From G965237725 sp965237725 (GTDB lineage Bacteria > Pseudomonadota > Gammaproteobacteria > Arenicellales > Poriferihabitantaceae): DNA of 64,000 nt. The stretch spans positions 1,984,001-2,048,000 of the forward strand of contig OZ250151.1 of the NCBI GenBank assembly GCA_965237725.1. The letters run 5' to 3'. Below the pieces are notes generated by a model that saw nothing but the letters and a program-made list of their open reading frames with translations, made no database searches and was not told where the DNA came from. Positions 35,001 to 44,146 of the stretch are shown here, one piece after another. Numbering within the stretch: the stretch's first letter is position 1; each line of letters begins with the position of its first letter. The position numbers and the translations under genes are program-made.

Positions 35001-37565
35001 ATGGCCAAGTTCCCCACCAGCGCGGGCGTAGTCATCATTGGCCAGGGCGGTATCGTCGGCGCCTCGGTAGTGCATCATCTAATTGAAAAAGGATGGGAAA
35101 ATATTGTCGGCATCGACAAAACCTCAATTCCAACGGACATCGGGTCTACGTCTCACGCTTCGGATTTTTGTTACATGACCGCTCACGATAATTTGACCTG
35201 TTACACCACCAAATACAGCGTCGAGTTCTACGACAAAATGGGTCGATACGCCCGTGTCGGTGGTCTGGAAGTTGCTCGTCATGATGACCATGACCGAATG
35301 GAAGAGCTCAAACGTAAAGTCGGGTCTGGCAAAGCCTTTGGTACCAACGTGTACATGATTGATGCAAAGGAGACCAAGGAAAAATTTCCATTGCTTGAAG
35401 AGGATATGGTTCAGGGCGCAATGTGGGATCCCGATGCGGGCCTGGTTGTGCCCCGCTCCCAGACAGTGGCTGGAGAACTGGTTGAACAGGCTGTTGCAAC
35501 GGGGAAGTTGCAGGCAATTGCCAATACGTCTGCTACGGGACTTGATATCGAAAACGGTCGGATCAAAGGCGTTGAAACCAGTCGGGGTTATATCGAGACC
35601 CCCGTTGTGGTTGTTTGCGCTGGGCTTTGGGGGCGACTGATTGCCGAGATGGCTGGAGAGGATTTACCGATCATGCCAGTGGACCATCCATTGTGTTTTT
35701 TCGGTCCATACACCGAGTTCGAAGGCACTGGCAAGGATATTGGTTATCCATTACTACGCGATCAGGGCAATTCGGCATACCTGCGTGATACTGGTGACCC
35801 GACCACCCCCGAAGGTGGCCAGATCGAATGGGGTTACTACGAACAATCAGAACCACGCCTGGTCCATCCCCGAGACCTCCAGGAAAAAGAAGATGCGCGA
35901 CTGTCACCTTCCCAACGCGATCTGGAAATTGAACAAATCATGGAACCGCTGGAGCGGGCCATGGAATTGACCCCTATCCTTGGTGAACTGGGTTGGGATG
36001 AAAAACGTTCTTTCAATGGGTTATTACAGGTCACCGCAGATGGCGGGCCTTCTATTGGAGAATCTCCCGAGACCCGCGGGCTTTGGTATGCTGAGTCAGT
36101 ATGGGTAAAAGATGCCCCTGGGATCGGTAAGGTTCTCGCAGAAATGATGACCGATGGTGTGACGGAAATGGATATCAATAGTATCGACATCGCCCGTTAT
36201 TATCCCATCCAAAAGACTCCCAACTATATTTACGATCGTTGTTACGAAACCGCTTTCAAAATTTATAACCCTGCGGTGCACAGCCGTGAACCCTATTCCA
36301 AGGGTCGTCATCTGCGCCGCAGCCCGTTCTGGTCGCGGGAACAGGAACTGGGCGGTTATTTCATGGAGCTTGCGGGATGGGAGCGTGCCCATGGCTATGC
36401 GTCCAATGAACATTTACTGGAAAAATTCGGCGACAAGGTTCCAGTACGTGAAAATGAATGGGACAACCGTCATTTCTGGCGCGTATCCAACGCCGAACAT
36501 CTGGAAATGTCAGAAAACGCCGGGATGATCAATTTATCCCATTTCGCGGTTTACGATATTACTGGCGCAGATGCCGAGGCATTGATGGAATACGTTTGCG
36601 CTGCCAAAGTTGGCGGGGATACTGCAGTTGGTAAAGGCATTTATACCCACTTTCTTGATCAAAATGGTGGTATTCGTGCAGACTTTACGGTGCTTCGCCT
36701 GGGTTTGGACAAGTATCGATTCATCGATGGAGCCGATGCTGGCCACCGAGATTATGTCTGGATGAAACGTATGGCCGAAGACCGCGGATGGAACGTTTAT
36801 ATCGAAGATCGCAGCGACCATCTCGCCTGTTTAGGATTATGGGGCCCCAATGCTCGAAAGATGTTGCAGGCAATTGCAGACAAACCCGAAGAACTGGAAG
36901 CGGATAATTTTCGTTTTGCCACGACCAAAAACATTACCTTGCGCGGCATTCCGGTATTGGCGTTCCGAATTTCGTATGTGGGTGAGCAGGGTTGGGAGTT
37001 ACATGTTCCATTTAGTTATGGTCTGTCATTATGGGATCTGGTGTACGAACAAGGCGCAACCCCTGTTGGTGTTGAGACCTATGCCAACAGTCGGCGGCTA
37101 GAAAAAAGCCTGCGGCTACAGAACGCCGATTTATTAACCGAGTACAATTTGTATGAAGCCGGGCTCGCCCGACCCAAGGTTAAGGAAGCTGACTTCCACG
37201 GTAAAGATGCCCACATGGCATTCCGGGATCGTGAACACCAGGCGGCTTATCTTTGCACCCTGTCCATGACCAATAACGTCGACGCCAAAGGTGTGGCGCG
37301 ATACCCTGTTGGCCAATGGCCCATTCTCGATCCCGAAACCAATGAAGTATTAATAGATGAAAATGGCAGACGCTCATTTGTTACCAGTATTGTTTATGGC
37401 CCTTCCGTTGGAAAAAATATTGCCCTGGCTTATTTGCCACGGGACTATGCCGTTGAAGGTCGAGAATTAACAATGGAATATTTCGACGAGCCATTTCCCA
37501 TAAAAGTCGAAGCAGTGGGTTGCAAAGCGTTATACGATCCTGGCAACGAGCTGCCAAAAACTTAG
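35001..37565 (+). CDS. FAD-dependent oxidoreductase/GcvT fusion (dimethylglycine/sarcosine dehydrogenase family)
   Basis: An 854-residue paralogue of the 20015 gene. The FAD-binding loop reads GQGGIVG (residues 14-20), and STSHASDF places H52 where the covalent-flavin histidine of the family lies. The C-terminal half (about 450-854) is the GcvT/aminomethyltransferase module, with the GWELHVPF and SLRLQNADL segments. Expected role: demethylation of an N-methyl compound with transfer of the methyl carbon to tetrahydrofolate. The sequence between the flavin domain and the GcvT domain is clearly different from the other copy, suggesting a different substrate. It is transcribed divergently from the dioxygenase operon. 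Confidence 0.85.
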   Translation: MAKFPTSAGVVIIGQGGIVGASVVHHLIEKGWENIVGIDKTSIPTDIGSTSHASDFCYMTAHDNLTCYTTKYSVEFYDKMGRYARVGGLEVARHDDHDRMEELKRKVGSGKAFGTNVYMIDAKETKEKFPLLEEDMVQGAMWDPDAGLVVPRSQTVAGELVEQAVATGKLQAIANTSATGLDIENGRIKGVETSRGYIETPVVVVCAGLWGRLIAEMAGEDLPIMPVDHPLCFFGPYTEFEGTGKDIGYPLLRDQGNSAYLRDTGDPTTPEGGQIEWGYYEQSEPRLVHPRDLQEKEDARLSPSQRDLEIEQIMEPLERAMELTPILGELGWDEKRSFNGLLQVTADGGPSIGESPETRGLWYAESVWVKDAPGIGKVLAEMMTDGVTEMDINSIDIARYYPIQKTPNYIYDRCYETAFKIYNPAVHSREPYSKGRHLRRSPFWSREQELGGYFMELAGWERAHGYASNEHLLEKFGDKVPVRENEWDNRHFWRVSNAEHLEMSENAGMINLSHFAVYDITGADAEALMEYVCAAKVGGDTAVGKGIYTHFLDQNGGIRADFTVLRLGLDKYRFIDGADAGHRDYVWMKRMAEDRGWNVYIEDRSDHLACLGLWGPNARKMLQAIADKPEELEADNFRFATTKNITLRGIPVLAFRISYVGEQGWELHVPFSYGLSLWDLVYEQGATPVGVETYANSRRLEKSLRLQNADLLTEYNLYEAGLARPKVKEADFHGKDAHMAFRDREHQAAYLCTLSMTNNVDAKGVARYPVGQWPILDPETNEVLIDENGRRSFVTSIVYGPSVGKNIALAYLPRDYAVEGRELTMEYFDEPFPIKVEAVGCKALYDPGNELPKT

Positions 37566-37570
37566 ATATT

Positions 37571-37587
37571 GGGCCGATTATCGGCCC
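37571..37587. terminator. hairpin between convergent genes
   Basis: GGGCCGA, three bases, TCGGCCC: a 7-bp GC-rich stem in the 52-bp gap between the oxidoreductase stop (37565) and the DUF2235 stop (37618). There is no long T-run on either strand, so termination is probable but not certain. Confidence 0.5.
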
Positions 37588-37617
37588 CAGCTTCAATGAA
37601 CAAAAATATCGACTTAG

Positions 37618-40212
37618 CTATGAACTTTCGGATTCACTTTCAACCGCAACCCGTTTGATGATAACGCTGCCTTCACCATGGTTATTGCAGTAAAAATCAA
37701 ATAAATCGCAGTTATCTCGATCCTTATAAGTCTCATTTTCATCGTCTTTGGGAAACTTGAAAAACACCGCATCGTTAAGGTAGAGAAACAGTTCTCCAGA
37801 ACTCCTCGTCGTTATTTTATTTTTCAGGCTAATAATTTTGTCATTGCTTAAGGCCTTCTCCTTGTCCGTCACCATTGGATATCGATCCAGCTTTTTTTCA
37901 CCGATTCGCACAATGGGCTGAAACCAGTCCACAGCCATATGCCGACGCAGGGGCGAAAACAATGCCATGGTCAAAGCCGAATCCTTTAACCCTCCAAGGT
38001 CCGCCTCTAGACCGCTATCTTTCCAAACATAGTCCAGCTTTTCCGTGTCAGGTTTCCCACTAATTTTATTGATTTCAAATGTAACTTCATAAACCTCCCC
38101 TTTGTCCACTCTGACACCTGTGGGGTTGCATGGATTCCTTGGGTTAAAGTCAACAATTTTGGAGTTATTGACTCCGAGTCGCTCAAACGAATCTTTGTTT
38201 TCGCAAATACCACCGAATGCATCCAGCGTAACAAATGTCAGTCTGCTAAATAATGCGACGACGAGAAGAAGGAATATAAGAAGCGCCGACAACTCAAGTA
38301 ATGCATGCCACCTGCTAGATAGAAATCGATATACCGAACTTGATTCAAGAAACTTTGCAAAAGCGCTAATTTTAGCAGGATTAGAAATATCGACATTACT
38401 TGGATCAGCATATTTATAGTGCCAAATTTGACGCATGGAATGTGTTATGTTTTTTTCTGTACCCGTGTTGAGTTTATAAATTCCGTATATCGCAACTGCG
38501 AAAATTGCAAATACCACAGGATATTCACTATACGAAATCGCCCAGGATTCCAGCACACCGAGTCCGGGAATTTTTCCAATATTCTGTGGGATCAGCAGTA
38601 AAATATCAGCAAAGGTTCCCAGATAAACTCTGAGCTCGTCGGCAATTTTTATTATAAAATTTGGCATGAAATTTTCGCCATCACCCCCTTGGGACGGAAA
38701 CAAGGCGAATAATCCTAAAACCAAAAATCCTATGTATTGCATGATTGCGCGTCCCCAAACCCTGCGCCACAGGTTGATTTGGGCAGGAGATCGATAACCA
38801 ATCTCGTCAGGTGTTTCAGGAAAGAGATTTGGTTGTGCAGTTGTTTGTAGCGTATGAACGACAGCAGATGAATCCATCATTCCATAGACGTCCGGGATAT
38901 TGATTGGTGCATAGCCATGACCGGCATTTTCTATGCGATGGAAAACACTATGGTGAATTTTTGGATTACTTACATTAACCACATTGTTGTTAATTCTAAA
39001 TGGCCTAATCCTGCTCGATATTGCCTGAAACTTCATCAATAGATTTTCTATCGGTCTACAAGTCCACTTCTTTAACCAGTTTGCCAATCCCGGGTTGGAT
39101 TGGTCACATAAACTTTTTATATGCCTGGGTTGATATCGATACAACGTGGCAATTCCTTTTCGACTGTTATTCATCATCGATTCCATATTTTGATTCGGAA
39201 CCGCTGGCATATGAGCATAAGTCAGGCCCAGGTTTTGCTTGCTTGCGTTCATGACCCAATGCAATGGCTCATAAGCCAGGGAATCGTCGGGATAACCTCC
39301 GCCGACATTGGTATGCACTCCAGGGAACCACACCTGAACAACTCGGTCAGTTTCTTCATTCTTTTCATTCCACAACATCGGCTCAAAAGATTTACGTTGC
39401 TCATCGAGTGCAAGGGCGTGATAGGCAGCGCTAACTCGATTGGATAAATTTCGATCTTTCGCCTGTAACGGCCACACCACCATGTCCCAGGCCCGAGCCA
39501 GTTCGTCGATGGGAAAACCATAGGCATCAACGGTATCCCAAACGCCTATAAACTTTATGATTTCCTGGCGAGCAGATGATATTTTGGCTTTTGGTTCTGT
39601 GTTCTTGTTATTTGCGAATTTAAACAGTGACACAAAGGATTTCCAGATAAAACCAAAAGCGTTTGGCAGAGACTCTCCGCTATCAATAAAATTCAGGTTT
39701 TTGTGATTATCATAGGACGTCCTGCCAGTAATCTTCTCATATACCGCAATAATCAAATCCCTAATCCACACACCAAACAATGAAAGTAGTGACGGCGTAA
39801 AATTATTTTTTCTAAACTGGCGATAGGCTGCATTAACCAGGCGGTCAAGATCTTTTTCGCCCTTGTACTTATGGCGATCAATAACCCCCTGGCTGGCAAT
39901 CAGGGATGCGACGACACGTATTGTGAACGCGCCGCGACTAAATCCAAAACAATAAATCTCATCGTCCTTATCATATTTTCGACAGAGAAATTTGTAAATT
40001 TGTTTAACATTTCGAGCGAGACCAAATCCAAACGCCAGTCCCAAAATTGCCATTGGTGCAAATGAAGATGTTCCAACGCCATTGTCGTAATAAGCAACTT
40101 GTTTGCTCGAGTTACTTAGATCGAGCGCCTTATAAGTTCGCCAGACATTGGTCTTATGGGGGTTAGAGGAACTGTTACCAGTCCCGTCAGAAAATAATGC
40201 AATTTTTTTCAT
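37618..40212 (-). CDS. DUF2235 (Tle1-like) phospholipase-type hydrolase with membrane helices
   Basis: An 864-residue protein. The N-terminus KKIALFSDGTGN and the nucleophile elbow GFSRGAF (S92) are the DUF2235 signature shared with T6SS Tle1 phospholipases; the catalytic aspartate is likely in WFPGVHTNVGGGYPDDSLAY and the His in the same stretch. Residues about 490-690 contain four hydrophobic segments, unlike soluble Tle1 effectors. No VgrG, PAAR or immunity lipoprotein of the T6SS type is adjacent. The next gene downstream on the same strand order, 34 bp away, is an unrelated lipoprotein hydrolase. A membrane-bound lipase or stress protein is an alternative to an effector. Confidence 0.8.
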   Translation of the reverse strand: MKKIALFSDGTGNSSSNPHKTNVWRTYKALDLSNSSKQVAYYDNGVGTSSFAPMAILGLAFGFGLARNVKQIYKFLCRKYDKDDEIYCFGFSRGAFTIRVVASLIASQGVIDRHKYKGEKDLDRLVNAAYRQFRKNNFTPSLLSLFGVWIRDLIIAVYEKITGRTSYDNHKNLNFIDSGESLPNAFGFIWKSFVSLFKFANNKNTEPKAKISSARQEIIKFIGVWDTVDAYGFPIDELARAWDMVVWPLQAKDRNLSNRVSAAYHALALDEQRKSFEPMLWNEKNEETDRVVQVWFPGVHTNVGGGYPDDSLAYEPLHWVMNASKQNLGLTYAHMPAVPNQNMESMMNNSRKGIATLYRYQPRHIKSLCDQSNPGLANWLKKWTCRPIENLLMKFQAISSRIRPFRINNNVVNVSNPKIHHSVFHRIENAGHGYAPINIPDVYGMMDSSAVVHTLQTTAQPNLFPETPDEIGYRSPAQINLWRRVWGRAIMQYIGFLVLGLFALFPSQGGDGENFMPNFIIKIADELRVYLGTFADILLLIPQNIGKIPGLGVLESWAISYSEYPVVFAIFAVAIYGIYKLNTGTEKNITHSMRQIWHYKYADPSNVDISNPAKISAFAKFLESSSVYRFLSSRWHALLELSALLIFLLLVVALFSRLTFVTLDAFGGICENKDSFERLGVNNSKIVDFNPRNPCNPTGVRVDKGEVYEVTFEINKISGKPDTEKLDYVWKDSGLEADLGGLKDSALTMALFSPLRRHMAVDWFQPIVRIGEKKLDRYPMVTDKEKALSNDKIISLKNKITTRSSGELFLYLNDAVFFKFPKDDENETYKDRDNCDLFDFYCNNHGEGSVIIKRVAVESESESS

Positions 40213-40246
40213 TTACTATTCCTCTAAAATTCAATATGGATAACAA

Positions 40247-41722
40247 TCAACTACTACAGCTTTTATTAGAATCTTCAGATCCGCTTTTTTCAACTGGACT
40301 TTTTAAGTGTAGCCGATGAAATGCATAACAACGTTGATAATTAAACTCACCATCTTTAAAACATTCCTCTTGAGCAAGTTCTGGCAATTCATCAAGATCT
40401 CCAGTCCTTTGAAACAGGGAGTCATAGATAATTGAAATTAAATAACCGCGGACGTTGCAATTAAACACATCATTGTGCCCTTCCATGAATGCCTCGCCAG
40501 TTTTGATAAAAACCAAGGGATCATGCTTTTTTACAGGGAAATGATTATCCAAATCTTTCACATTGCAATCATTATGGGCGTCACCAACGCCGGGACAAAA
40601 ATTAAATTCCCAATCGGGACCATTCTTATTTAGGTAACCTGAACGAAACTGTTCGTGATTACCGATTGTGGTGATATCGAGATCGTATTCTCTTAACTTC
40701 ACATATCCACTGGAATTTTCACTAGTGCGATACAGTTTTTCTTGATTCCAGGTCAACACCGTATCCAGCCACTGGCCCAATGGAAATGCGAACGATGTCG
40801 CCTTGTCCGCGTCAGTGCTAATTACATGCATCAATTTCATTTGATCTGATGGAAACTGACAATCAGAACTATTTTCCTTAAGCTGAATAATTTGATTCGC
40901 TTCGATGGCTGGATTTAACAATACCAAACCATCTGCGAATGAATCAGCAATTCCACACTCTCCAGCTTCGGCTACATCGTCATAATGAGCGTCAATTAAT
41001 CGATCCAACATAATATCGTGGAGAGAAGATAATACAATTGCGCCTCCAAAGCTGTGGCCAACAACCAGGAATATATTTTTATTCGCGTTATCACCCTGCC
41101 CAGATTTCCCGGTCAAATGATGAAGTTTTACCAATAGCTCTGATACCCCGCCCTGACCTACCTCTTCTGCAACCGCTTTTCGCTCCCAGAAACTAAGTTC
41201 TTTAATCCCTGGAATATCCCATGACATACCTCGCCAACCTACGTAAACACCAACAGTGCGTCGACCTTCTTTTTTGTCAGTAGTTGCGCCTACCACCTCC
41301 AAAGTATCTCGAAAAGAATGCACATTGGTGTCGTTATCACTGGCATTGTGTTTCCAGCCGTGAACAAAGACAATGACCTGAGCACCATTTGTCGTCTCAG
41401 AAATTTTTTCTATGTGGTTTAATACTTCATCCATAGCATTGCGGTTAAACAAATTTCCTCTTTCAGTAAACTCCACAAAAGCTAAATCATAGTTGTCGTA
41501 CTGTTCGATTACCGCAGTTGAGCACTTGGTATTGTCATTTTCATCAAGCTCTCCTTTTTCGCAGTCAACCACCTCAACTGGTTTGGACAAGTCTTCCGGC
41601 GACGAAACATCTGTTCCTCTCCAAGGTTCATTGGGCGCTCGAATTTTGGAACACCCTAGTGCCAAAGTAGCAACTACTAAGATTAAAACGAATTTTAATT
41701 TTCGGCTCAATTTCATTTTCAT
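40247..41722 (-). CDS. lipoprotein with alpha/beta hydrolase fold
   Basis: A 491-residue predicted lipoprotein: positive N-terminus, hydrophobic stretch and lipobox ALGC near residue 24. An alpha/beta hydrolase core follows, with VIVFVHGWKHN (oxyanion strand), and nucleophile elbow GHSFGGA, similar to DUF900-like and eukaryotic-type esterases. It ends with DNHFPVKKHDPLVF, which may contain the catalytic histidine. It immediately precedes the DUF2235 gene (34 bp) on the minus strand, so two hydrolases are probably cotranscribed. Confidence 0.75.
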   Translation of the reverse strand: MKMKLSRKLKFVLILVVATLALGCSKIRAPNEPWRGTDVSSPEDLSKPVEVVDCEKGELDENDNTKCSTAVIEQYDNYDLAFVEFTERGNLFNRNAMDEVLNHIEKISETTNGAQVIVFVHGWKHNASDNDTNVHSFRDTLEVVGATTDKKEGRRTVGVYVGWRGMSWDIPGIKELSFWERKAVAEEVGQGGVSELLVKLHHLTGKSGQGDNANKNIFLVVGHSFGGAIVLSSLHDIMLDRLIDAHYDDVAEAGECGIADSFADGLVLLNPAIEANQIIQLKENSSDCQFPSDQMKLMHVISTDADKATSFAFPLGQWLDTVLTWNQEKLYRTSENSSGYVKLREYDLDITTIGNHEQFRSGYLNKNGPDWEFNFCPGVGDAHNDCNVKDLDNHFPVKKHDPLVFIKTGEAFMEGHNDVFNCNVRGYLISIIYDSLFQRTGDLDELPELAQEECFKDGEFNYQRCYAFHRLHLKSPVEKSGSEDSNKSCSS

Positions 41723-41757
41723 TCTCCAGTATTAAATATTGTTTTGCCCGAAGTGTT

Positions 41758-42672
41758 TTATGGGCAACTGAATTCGTTGGTGTAAGAACTATTATTAAGA
41801 TTGCGATCGAGAAACTCGATTGTCTTCAACCGCCTAATTTCACTTTCTTCAAAGGCGTGCCGTTCGGTCAAAACAGAATGGGCGCCTTCTTGATCAGCCA
41901 ATTCCCCTGTTGTAACTGTACAATCTTCAAAATTGGAGTCGAATGCTGTTTGCAGGGTGGTAAATTTCTCTCCAGGCGATATGTCATTATCCTTTTCATA
42001 ACGGAAGCCGAGAATTTGAACATCGCTGCGTTTTTTAGCACTTTCCAGTCTTTTCTTTGAAATTCCCAAACTTTTTTTTGCACTCTCAGTAAAAGCAATC
42101 AGCGGCATAGCAGGTTGGGACACCACCGCTGCGCCCATACCCTGGTTAGCCATGAGCGCAATGGGAAAAGTGCCGGTGAGACACATTCCAATGACACCTA
42201 CTTTTTGGTCGTGAGCGTTTGATATAAATGTAACCAGCTTATCAAGCTGCTCGATAACTGGACTGTCTTTATCTGATGACAACACACTCCAGTTAGAATC
42301 AATTGCTAACCTGGCGCCATAAAAACTGGATTTGATTTTGCCAGGGTCGACTCCGAGCTCACCAAAAAAATGGGGCATATACACATCAAACCTGCCTTCC
42401 TCGACCAACTGGTGCGCCAACCGAATGGCTTTACAATTAAGCCCTGTAATTTCGTGCAATAAAAGCACAGGAGCTCCTTTAATTTCCTGATCGATTCTGA
42501 TTTTATAAATATCGAAAAATGGATGGCTTGAATCGGGAAATATAACCTGTATTTTTTCTATGTCATACAATGAAAAATCACAATTATATTCCTTGTCTGA
42601 TGAAGCATTTGAATTCATTGTCACTATAGTCAAACCTATTAGAACAATTAGTAATCTTAGCTTTTTAATCAT
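41758..42672 (-). CDS. secreted dienelactone hydrolase-family protein
   Basis: A 304-residue protein with an N-terminal signal peptide (about 1-23, ending SNA). The dienelactone hydrolase fold is shown by VLLLHEITGLN, MPHFFGELG and the cysteine nucleophile in IGMCLTGTF. The histidine is near the C-terminus in GAHSVLTERHAF. Usual members are cytoplasmic and open dienelactones, so a signal peptide suggests a periplasmic esterase. It lies 35 bp upstream of the lipoprotein hydrolase on the minus strand: a run of three hydrolase genes. Confidence 0.75.
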   Translation of the reverse strand: MIKKLRLLIVLIGLTIVTMNSNASSDKEYNCDFSLYDIEKIQVIFPDSSHPFFDIYKIRIDQEIKGAPVLLLHEITGLNCKAIRLAHQLVEEGRFDVYMPHFFGELGVDPGKIKSSFYGARLAIDSNWSVLSSDKDSPVIEQLDKLVTFISNAHDQKVGVIGMCLTGTFPIALMANQGMGAAVVSQPAMPLIAFTESAKKSLGISKKRLESAKKRSDVQILGFRYEKDNDISPGEKFTTLQTAFDSNFEDCTVTTGELADQEGAHSVLTERHAFEESEIRRLKTIEFLDRNLNNSSYTNEFSCP

Positions 42673-42800
42673 TTACCTATACCTTAAAAAATCAATAACT
42701 ATTGCACGTAAGCCATTTTAGCCCTACAACACATCTCGGGTAGCTCTGGATACAGTTAATGATATCGAATCCTAAAGTTAAAGTTTTTAAATTCGTATCG

Positions 42801-42818
42801 ATGTGGGAATTACCACAT
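42801..42818. promoter_or_regulatory. CRP-type palindrome, copy 1
   Basis: ATGTGGGAATTACCACAT, an 18-bp palindrome with one mismatched pair, TGTGG-N6-CCACA. It lies about 80 bp upstream of the DUF2272 gene (42896) and 129 bp upstream of the divergent hydrolase gene. Twenty-one consecutive bases around it recur in inverse orientation at 57341. Confidence 0.6.
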
Positions 42819-42895
42819 AAAATATGATAAACCCATGAGAAAAGATTACAATCGTTTTCAGCAATTCCAATCAGTATAGGTATGGGGATTTAAAT

Positions 42896-43666
42896 ATGAC
42901 TACTATGCGCGTAAAACCATTGAAATTGAATCTAAGATCAGAACCACGAGTCGTACCAGAGACCTTAGTTGAAACTATACTATCTGGGCATTTGGTCGAG
43001 GTCGAGGGTGATGCTTCGCGAAATGGCTGGAAAAAGGTGACAACTAACATTAATGGTGTATCAGTCTCAGGGGTGGTTTCAGGAAAATATCTCAGAACAC
43101 CTGCAAGCGAAAGCAAAGAAAAACTAATTGCAGAAATCATGGGGGAATGGTCGAGATTCGACAATGGCAATGGAAAGGAAACAGTAGACCCTTATTACAA
43201 ATTTGTTGGAGAAATGTGGAACAGGGTAAATTTTGGAGACCTGGATGGAAGAAACGATGATTGGCCATGGTCAGCTGCTTTCATTTCTTTTGTTGTCTCC
43301 AACGCAGGTTATAACAACTTCAAATTTTCAGCAGCTCATGCCAAATATATAAATCAGTCTATCGTTGCCAAAAATGCTAATGATGTAACAAAAGATTTTT
43401 GGGGGTTTCGATTAAATGAGCACAAACCTGAACTAGGCGACATGGTGTGTTTTTGGCGGAAACGAGAAACTAAATATGATGACGCATCCATTAGCGACAG
43501 TTTCCCGAGTCATGCAGATATTATTGTTGAAATTCTCGACCATAAGGTCAGAGCGATTGGCGGAAACGTGAGCAACAGTGTTTCCGATACACTCTACAGT
43601 TTAAATGGAGACGGGTTTTTAACGAATGAAAAAAATTTATTCGCTATAATGCAAAATCGAAACTAA
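42896..43666 (+). CDS. SH3-like plus DUF2272 domain protein
   Basis: A 256-residue protein without a signal peptide. Residues 3-68 form a bacterial SH3-like domain (LNLRSEPRVVPETLVETILSG start). Residues about 75-256 match DUF2272, a CHAP/NlpC-like fold: PWSAAFISFVVSNAG, DMVCFWRK and the histidine in FPSHADIIVEI. DUF2272 proteins are thought to be peptidoglycan-active or papain-like hydrolases, and the catalytic cysteine position reads serine, as in other members I recall. It is 15 bp upstream of a secreted SH3 protein and downstream of a CRP-type palindrome. Confidence 0.75.
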   Translation: MTTMRVKPLKLNLRSEPRVVPETLVETILSGHLVEVEGDASRNGWKKVTTNINGVSVSGVVSGKYLRTPASESKEKLIAEIMGEWSRFDNGNGKETVDPYYKFVGEMWNRVNFGDLDGRNDDWPWSAAFISFVVSNAGYNNFKFSAAHAKYINQSIVAKNANDVTKDFWGFRLNEHKPELGDMVCFWRKRETKYDDASISDSFPSHADIIVEILDHKVRAIGGNVSNSVSDTLYSLNGDGFLTNEKNLFAIMQNRN

Positions 43667-43681
43667 CATTTATATATTCGA

Positions 43682-44080
43682 TTGAAGATATTTTGCACTG
43701 CATTTTTGATATTCATCTCACTACTGATCTCAAGCTTACCGACTTTTGCGCAAGCGACACTCGATGTGCCTGTTTCGTATGGTGGAGATGAAAATTTTGA
43801 TTCGTGCGTAAGCGTGGAACAGGTAAAGCATGTAGTGCCACATTTAAATGTACGTAGTGGCCCTGGAATTAAATTCACTAAAATTGACAAACTATATACA
43901 GGTCATAAAATTCATGTATGCGACGTGAGTAAAGATGGACTGTGGTATGGTGTTATCTATTCCCATGATGAAAATTCTAACTGCCAAATTGGTAGTCCTC
44001 AACCAACAAAAATAACTTACAACGGTCCATGTAAATCAGGTTGGGTACATAAAAAATATTTCGAGATACTAGCTGGTTAG
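43682..44080 (+). CDS. secreted SH3-like domain protein
   Basis: A 132-residue protein with a TTG start and a signal peptide at about residues 1-24 (LISSLPTFAQA). The mature part is a single SH3-like domain (HLNVRSGPGIKFTKI, then HVCDVSKDGLWYGVIY) with four cysteines likely to pair as disulfides. No catalytic domain is present, so it is probably a cell-wall binding or inhibitor protein. It follows the SH3-DUF2272 gene by 15 bp. Confidence 0.75.
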   Translation: MKIFCTAFLIFISLLISSLPTFAQATLDVPVSYGGDENFDSCVSVEQVKHVVPHLNVRSGPGIKFTKIDKLYTGHKIHVCDVSKDGLWYGVIYSHDENSNCQIGSPQPTKITYNGPCKSGWVHKKYFEILAG

Positions 44081-44146
44081 TATTGTAACGATATAAGTCA
44101 ACCTGGCGACGGAAGAAAATAGTGACAAAATATTTATTGACTCTAA

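Noticed and set aside
37618..40212. T6SS effector/immunity pair
   Set aside because: No VgrG, PAAR or Tli-type immunity gene nearby, and the protein has membrane helices unlike soluble Tle1.
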